Shown here piece after piece: positions 59,611-64,000 of a stretch of 64,000 nt of DNA; position 1 is the first letter of the stretch; each line of letters opens with the position of its first letter. Source of the stretch: RH-AL1 sp965198485 (GTDB taxonomy: Bacteria; Pseudomonadota; Alphaproteobacteria; Rhizobiales; Beijerinckiaceae). The stretch spans positions 47,154-111,153 of the forward strand of contig CBDAPQ010000006.1 in the NCBI GenBank assembly GCA_965198485.1, in the 5' to 3' direction. Below the pieces are notes generated by a model. That model did not search any database. It had not been told where the DNA came from and worked only from the letters and a program-made list of their open reading frames with translations. A program made the translations under genes and the position numbers.

Positions 59611-60933
59611 TCAGCTCACCCCAGCCGGTGAGTGGTCGGACCAGAGCTGGTCAACGCCGAGCGGGGCGCCGTGCTGATGGACGCGCTCGCCGCCCCACGG
59701 CTCGGAGTGCATCTGCCCCAGGGTGTCCACGAGGTTGTAGGTCGACTCCAGCGGTTTGCCCGCGGCCCGGTCGGCCAGCCAGTCGGCGATGAGCGGGAAG
59801 AAAGGCGTGCCGAGCTGGGAGGAGCGCGAGCCGCCCATGCCGTGCTCCTCGCCCGCGTACATCACCAGCGTCTTGGGCCCGGGTACGCGGTTCAGGTGCT
59901 CGACGGTGCAGGCCGCGTCGGTAAGCGAGTCGTCCTCGCCCGACATGACGAAGCACGGCATGTGAAGCCTGGGGCCGAGTTCCGCCACGTCCATGCGGTC
60001 CATGATCCGCTCCAGCGCGTTCTCGTCGGCGGCGTTCGTCATGTACATGAAGCGCTGGCGGAACGACGGCGCGGCCATCTGGAAGATGGCCCAGTTGCGC
60101 GGCTGAAAGTTGGTGTACATCACGGCCAAGGCCGCGAAGCGCGGCTCGGCGGCGGCCATCTGCGTCGCCCAGAAGCTGCCGAACGACAGCCCCCACATCA
60201 TGACGCGCGAGGCGTCGACCTCCGGCCGGGCGGCTGCGGCCTCGAAGGCGCTGACCCCCAACGCGCCCTGACGATCGGGATCGTACCAGACGCGGCGCGT
60301 CAGGCTGGTCCCCTGTCCCGGACCGTCCAGGATGAGCACGGCGAAACCGCGCCGCAGGAAGCGATCGGCCGAGCTGTTGATCTGCAGCTCCTTGAACGCA
60401 TCCATGCCGCTGATCATCACCAGGCAGGGATGCCGGTCGCCCTCCCGATGGCCGGGCGGCAGGTGAAAGAGGGCGGGCACGGTGGTTTCGCCGAAGGACA
60501 CCTCGACCGCGTCAATGCGATGGTCGGCGTGCGGGATGTAGGCGGCGTAGCACTCCGTCTTCTTGCGCTCGAGGGCGAGGTTCAGGTCGGTGTTCTCGAA
60601 GATCGGCCACTGCGCGGCTCCGTACATGACGGAGGCGGCGAAGAAGCCGTCGCTCGCCGTGACGTGACGGCCCTGCGCCTCGGCCGCCTTGGCCTGCAAC
60701 TCGTAGCGCCGGGCCAGCCGCGAGAACTCGCGGGCGAGATCATCCCAGCGCTTGATCACCGCCTTGAGCCCCATCACCGGACCGGCCCAGTCGGGGCTCA
60801 TCGGCGCGCTGTAGTAGTGCAGCCGGGTCTGATCGAACTCGGGGCCGGCCAGCTCGACCACCTTGTCGATCAGCCAGCGCTGGTCTCGGAAGCGCTCCAC
60901 CCGGGCCTGGGTCGTGAAGGGAACGGTCGGCAT
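59611..60933 (-). CDS. Alpha/beta hydrolase (FrsA/DHPON-hydrolase-like)
   Basis: A 440-residue hydrolase with an N-terminal helical cap domain (WDDLAREFSRLARRYELQA) and a core with GMDAFKELQINSS, VLILDGPGQGTSLTRR and the nucleophile elbow GLSFGS (Ser near residue 248); Asp in SGEDDSLTDAA and His in GEEHGMGG complete the triad. The layout resembles 2,6-dihydroxypseudooxynicotine hydrolase, a C-C bond hydrolase, and FrsA-like enzymes. I chose ATG 60933; the frame open to 61044 overlaps the monooxygenase gene. It starts 12 bp after that gene, so they form one operon, probably cleaving a hydroxylated ring product. Confidence 0.85.
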   Translation of the reverse strand: MPTVPFTTQARVERFRDQRWLIDKVVELAGPEFDQTRLHYYSAPMSPDWAGPVMGLKAVIKRWDDLAREFSRLARRYELQAKAAEAQGRHVTASDGFFAASVMYGAAQWPIFENTDLNLALERKKTECYAAYIPHADHRIDAVEVSFGETTVPALFHLPPGHREGDRHPCLVMISGMDAFKELQINSSADRFLRRGFAVLILDGPGQGTSLTRRVWYDPDRQGALGVSAFEAAAARPEVDASRVMMWGLSFGSFWATQMAAAEPRFAALAVMYTNFQPRNWAIFQMAAPSFRQRFMYMTNAADENALERIMDRMDVAELGPRLHMPCFVMSGEDDSLTDAACTVEHLNRVPGPKTLVMYAGEEHGMGGSRSSQLGTPFFPLIADWLADRAAGKPLESTYNLVDTLGQMHSEPWGGERVHQHGAPLGVDQLWSDHSPAGVS

Positions 60934-60944
60934 CGAGAGGGCTC

Positions 60945-62591
60945 CTAGCGCTGCGCGGAAGGCGCGGAGTGGGTCGGGATCTGATGCAGGCAGGCGCTGA
61001 GGGCGGTGCGGCAGGCCGCGACGTCGAGGTCTCCCGCGCGCCAAGCGACGAAGCCGTCAGGCCGCACCAGCAGCAAGGCTTGAGCCTCGTCGGCGTCCAG
61101 GCCGTAGCGGTCGAACACCTCGGCGCGCTCCACGCGTTCGACCCGTGAGTGACGCGGCGTCTCCAGCCGCGCGACGATGCGGCCGGCGGCGCCCGGCAGG
61201 GCGTCGAGCTCCGCCGCCAGCCGATCCGCCGTCGCCATGTCCAGCCGCTTGCGCGAGAGTGCTAGGGCGGTGAAGCCGTAGCCGGCGATGAGTTCGAACA
61301 CGTCCAGCCCGCGCCTCACCGGCGCGTCGGGCGCCCGGTCGCCCGCGCGGGGCCCAGTCCCGTCCGCTTTGGACGGGCGGCCCTCCGCGTAGTTCACGTC
61401 GATCTGCGACAGCGCTCGGAAGGCCATGTCCTGCACGCGGTCCAGCTGGGTCGCCGGGCCGACCAACAGCGGCGCGAGCGCGTCCCGCAGCTTGGCCCGC
61501 CAGCCGCTCTGGGAGGCGCTGACGTCGAACATGCGGTCGGACAGCTCGAGCACGTGGTGCGCCACGGGCAAGCGCTCGGCCTGGTAGGTGTCCAGCAGGG
61601 CGTCGCCCGCGCCCCGCTTCAGCACGGCGGCGAGTTTCCAGGCGAGGTTGGCCGCGTCCTGCAGGCCCGTGTTCATGCCCTGACCGCCTGCGGGCGAATG
61701 GATATGCGCGGCGTCGCCCGCCACGAACACGCGGCCGACGCGGTAGCGGTCGACCACCCGGTGCTGCGATGAAAAGCGCGTCAGCCACACGGGGTCGTGC
61801 AGCCGCACGGGCCGCCCCGCCGCCGCCTCGAACCCGGCCTGCAGGTCGGCCAGCTTCAGCGCCGACCACGCCTGATCATCCGTGGGCGGAGGACTGAGGT
61901 CGGTGGTCATGACCCGCGCAGTCCCTTGCCCTTGGAAGGGCACGTAGAGGCCCAGCCGATCGCCGTTCAGGAACACGCGGAAGCGCTTGTCCGGCAGATC
62001 CCAGTCCACCTGCACGTCGCCGAGCAGAAACCCTTGCGGGTACTTGGCGCCCTCGAAGGCGAGACCTAGGCCGTGGCGCACCAAACTGTGCGCTCCGTCC
62101 GCGCCTAGAAGATAAGCGGCTTGGATCTGCTTGGGAGCGCCGTCCGCGCCCTTGACGTCGACGCAGACTCCTTGCGCGTCCTGCCTGAAGGCCACGGCCT
62201 CGAGGCCGCGCTCCACCTGAAGGCCCGCTTCGGCCAGCGCCTCGATCAGCACCGCCTCCGTCCCCGCCTGCGGGATCATGGTGATGAACTGGAACGGCGT
62301 GTCGACGGCGTGGGCGTGGTCGAAGTGGAAGCCGCCCGCCAGCTTGCCGCCGGCGTAGATGTCGAAGTCGCTGTTCGGCACGCCGTGAGCGAACACCTGC
62401 TCGGCCAGGCCCAACGAGGCGAACAGCTCGACGGAGCGGGCCGACATGACCCCGGCCCGCGACTCGGAAGAGGGCTCGGCGCGCTTGTCGATCACCCGCA
62501 CGTCCACGCCGCAGCGGCGCAGCAGGAGGGCGGCCATCAGGCCGGTGGGCCCGGCGCCCAGGACCAGGACCTCGCAGGTGTTCACCGTCAC
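60945..62591 (-). CDS. FAD-dependent aromatic monooxygenase (PHBH-fold hydroxylase)
   Basis: A 548-residue flavoprotein hydroxylase. Motifs: EVLVLGAGPTGLMAALLL (GxGxxG), LLGADGAHSLVRHGLG (DG motif), and VFVAGDAAHIHSPAGGQGM (GD motif). The C-terminal 130 residues form the thioredoxin-like dimer domain of phenol-hydroxylase-type enzymes. I chose GTG 62591, 7 nt after GGAGGA; the GTG at 62606 would include the ribosome binding site. It hydroxylates an aromatic substrate with NAD(P)H and O2; the substrate is unknown. Confidence 0.9.
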   Translation of the reverse strand: MTVNTCEVLVLGAGPTGLMAALLLRRCGVDVRVIDKRAEPSSESRAGVMSARSVELFASLGLAEQVFAHGVPNSDFDIYAGGKLAGGFHFDHAHAVDTPFQFITMIPQAGTEAVLIEALAEAGLQVERGLEAVAFRQDAQGVCVDVKGADGAPKQIQAAYLLGADGAHSLVRHGLGLAFEGAKYPQGFLLGDVQVDWDLPDKRFRVFLNGDRLGLYVPFQGQGTARVMTTDLSPPPTDDQAWSALKLADLQAGFEAAAGRPVRLHDPVWLTRFSSQHRVVDRYRVGRVFVAGDAAHIHSPAGGQGMNTGLQDAANLAWKLAAVLKRGAGDALLDTYQAERLPVAHHVLELSDRMFDVSASQSGWRAKLRDALAPLLVGPATQLDRVQDMAFRALSQIDVNYAEGRPSKADGTGPRAGDRAPDAPVRRGLDVFELIAGYGFTALALSRKRLDMATADRLAAELDALPGAAGRIVARLETPRHSRVERVERAEVFDRYGLDADEAQALLLVRPDGFVAWRAGDLDVAACRTALSACLHQIPTHSAPSAQR

Positions 62592-62636
62592 GTCCGATCC
62601 TCCCACCCGCGACGGACAATCTGAGTGGGCGATCAG

Positions 62637-63266
62637 TTAGTCAAGTGACAGTCTTAAGGCTGGAGCGAGAAGGCGGGCGTAGTGGCCGACGTAAGCGTCC
62701 ACCTCCTCCGGTGTGCGCTGCAGCAGCTCGGGGTAGATGAAGCCCAGCTCGAACCCGAGCGAGACGACGGCCTCCGCCGTGACGTCGGGCTCTTCTGTAC
62801 CGGGCCACAGGAGGCGCAGCCGCTCGGCTGTCCGCGTCACCAGCATGCGGCGGGGGGTCATCTCGGCGAAGCGCCGTCCGAAGGTCGGGTCGAGCAGCAC
62901 CCGGTCGAATAAAATGCGCAGGCGAGGCGCCAGTCGGCGCATGCCCGAAACGATGAAGGCCAGCAGCTCAGCCGCCTCCTCCGACGCGGAGGCCGCCCGG
63001 GGGCGGTCGAAGAAGGCGTCGCCCGCTGCGCCCATCTGCTCTTCGCCGCCCGAGCGCATGACGGCCATCAGCAGCCCGTCCTTACCGCCGAAGTAGTTCT
63101 GGATGAGCGCCTCGGAGCAGCCAACGCGCGCGGCGATGGCTCGGGTGGTGGCCGCCTTGAAGCCGCTGTGGCTGAATTCGGCGAGCGCCGCCCCGATCAG
63201 CGCCGCTTCGGTCCTCGCACGGTCACGGCGGCGCGGTTCGGCAAGCGTGGGTGGCTCCGGAGACAT
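62637..63266 (-). CDS. TetR-family transcriptional regulator
   Basis: A 209-residue TetR repressor. The N-terminal HTH reads RTEAALIGAALAEFSHSGFKA, then TRAIAARVGCSEALIQNYFGGK. The ligand-binding half (LLAFIVSGMRRLAPRLRIL and onward) is variable. ATG 63266 is preceded by GGGGGAAAG. It heads the monooxygenase-hydrolase-SDR unit, with 45 bp to the monooxygenase, and faces a dyad-containing promoter region at 63281-63333, so it most likely represses the unit and itself until the aromatic substrate is present. Confidence 0.9.
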   Translation of the reverse strand: MSPEPPTLAEPRRRDRARTEAALIGAALAEFSHSGFKAATTRAIAARVGCSEALIQNYFGGKDGLLMAVMRSGGEEQMGAAGDAFFDRPRAASASEEAAELLAFIVSGMRRLAPRLRILFDRVLLDPTFGRRFAEMTPRRMLVTRTAERLRLLWPGTEEPDVTAEAVVSLGFELGFIYPELLQRTPEEVDAYVGHYARLLAPALRLSLD

Positions 63267-63280
63267 CTTTCCCCCATCAT

Positions 63281-63333
63281 ACACCGGGTTCTCTCGCCGC
63301 ACCCGTAGCGCACGGCGAGGAACACCCGGTTCT
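63281..63333. promoter_or_regulatory. Symmetric repeat cluster between tetR and the WYL regulator
   Basis: CTCGCCG (63293-63299) and CGGCGAG (63313-63319) form a perfect inverted repeat with a 13-nt spacer. On either side lie near-identical direct repeats ACACCGGGTTCT (63281-63292) and ACACCCGGTTCT (63322-63333). The cluster is 15 bp upstream of tetR and about 130 bp from the divergent gene. It is a good candidate operator for TetR, perhaps with a second protein on the direct repeats. Confidence 0.6.
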
Positions 63334-63466
63334 TGCGATCTCTTGGACGCCGATCAGGGGTCCCGGTTGGACGCCGCTTTACACCTTCCCGGTGCACCTC
63401 ACTCACGGCTACCATCCTAAGAAACGCGTCTACGCGTCGACGCACAACTAACGGCGGCCTGATCAC

Positions 63467-64000
63467 GTGTCGCGGACTCACCGTGTTTTCGAGCTGATCG
63501 CCGCTCTGCGGGCGTACCGCTCGCCTGTCACAGCATCCCAGTTGGCGCTCGAGCTGGGCGTATCCCTCCGGACGGTCTACCGAGACATTGAGACGTTGCG
63601 CGGGCTGGGAGCACCTGTTGACGGACAGGCGGGCGTCGGATTCCGCCTACGGGAGGGCTTCTTCCTCCCGGAGTTCGCCTTCTCCCCTGACGAACTGGAG
63701 GCCTTAGTCCTCGGCCTCGGCTGGGTGCGGCAGAGGGGCGATCCCGTCCTGGCCCGGGCCGGAGATGCGGCCGTGGCGAAAATCCTCTCTGCGAGCGGCG
63801 GCTCGCCTGCGCGCGACGAGCCATTCGGCCTCATCACCGCGGCCCCCCGCTCACAGCGTACCGATCCTCCGCATGCAGCGCAGCTGCGAAGCGCGATCCG
63901 TCGTCAGCGCAAGCTCGCGATCGGCTATGAAAACGCAGAGGGCGCGAAGTCGGAGCGAGTCGTCTGGCCCATCGCCATCGTCTATTTCGACGAGGTGCGC
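63467..64000 (+). CDS. YafY/WYL-type HTH transcriptional regulator (3' partial)
   Basis: The open frame starts at GTG 63467 and runs off the window, 178 codons so far. It begins THRVFELIAALRAYRSPVTA, then LALELGVSLRTVYRDIETLR, the HTH of DeoR-like/YafY proteins, then GFFLPEFAFSPDELEALVLG, and the start of a WYL-type effector domain (KLAIGYENAEGAKSERVVWP). It is divergent from tetR. Such proteins sense small ligands or DNA damage. Whether it controls the neighbouring catabolic genes is unknown. Confidence 0.85.
   Translation, partial: MSRTHRVFELIAALRAYRSPVTASQLALELGVSLRTVYRDIETLRGLGAPVDGQAGVGFRLREGFFLPEFAFSPDELEALVLGLGWVRQRGDPVLARAGDAAVAKILSASGGSPARDEPFGLITAAPRSQRTDPPHAAQLRSAIRRQRKLAIGYENAEGAKSERVVWPIAIVYFDEVR

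Noticed and set aside
1..64000. CRISPR arrays, tRNA or rRNA genes
   Set aside because: No regularly spaced repeats and no tRNA-like cloverleaf or rRNA segment was recognised by eye.

Overview
The window is GC-rich and reads as an accessory island of an alphaproteobacterium. The evidence is an imuA-imuB-dnaE2 mutasome preceded by LexA boxes of the alphaproteobacterial GAAC-N7-GAAC form, a MucR/Ros-type regulator, and a VirD4/TrbB conjugation remnant. A Caulobacterales-like host is my best guess, but nothing here proves the genus or says whether this is a chromosome, an ICE or a plasmid. No tRNA, rRNA or CRISPR array was recognised.

Layout. (1) 1-1311: the end of a VirD4/TraG coupling protein and a complete trbB; the rest of a trb operon is not there. 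(2) 1329-12532: a DNA-damage module with an SRAP protein, a MucR-like regulator, a stand-alone LigD-type ATP ligase, a frameshifted small gene, imuA, imuB, a Y-family polymerase (dinB), an unknown 491-aa gene on the other strand, and dnaE2. LexA boxes lie before imuA and dnaE2. (3) 12917-22173, all minus strand: a putative defence block in transcription order resolvase, type III Mod, Res-like helicase/nuclease, DEDDh exonuclease, then after a gap a 72-aa protein and a Rad50/SMC-like ATPase.

(4) 22380-50628: a heavy-metal island. Two paralogous copper/silver cassettes of identical gene order (Cys-rich secreted protein, CusC, CusB, CusA, CusF) flank a Zn/Co/Cd-type czcCBA set, a cation-diffusion-like membrane protein, a MerR regulator overlapping a retropepsin/PDZ protein, and an arsenic operon (arsH divergent from arsR-arsC-arsB-arsC2 plus an SMR-like protein). 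An Nramp-like transporter and a broken second copy of the cation transporter close the island.

(5) 50773-55498: a second defence-like block with a three-cysteine DUF5131 (phage Gp37/Gp68) protein, its TcmP partner, a third gene that looks like a PUA/EVE-like plus GIY-YIG-like fusion, then an AbiE-type toxin-antitoxin pair and a small orphan gene. (6) 55651-58530: an intact IS3-family element with inverted repeats, a 4-bp target duplication and a frameshift signal, next to an IS1182-like element with a broken transposase. (7) 58646-64000: a catabolic-looking unit (TetR, FAD monooxygenase, alpha/beta hydrolase, NmrA/SDR) and the start of a divergent WYL/YafY-type regulator cut by the window edge.

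Three genes carry single-base deletions (four in total, three of them in G runs). That pattern is either real decay or systematic homopolymer error in the assembly, and it should be resolved before those genes are called dead.
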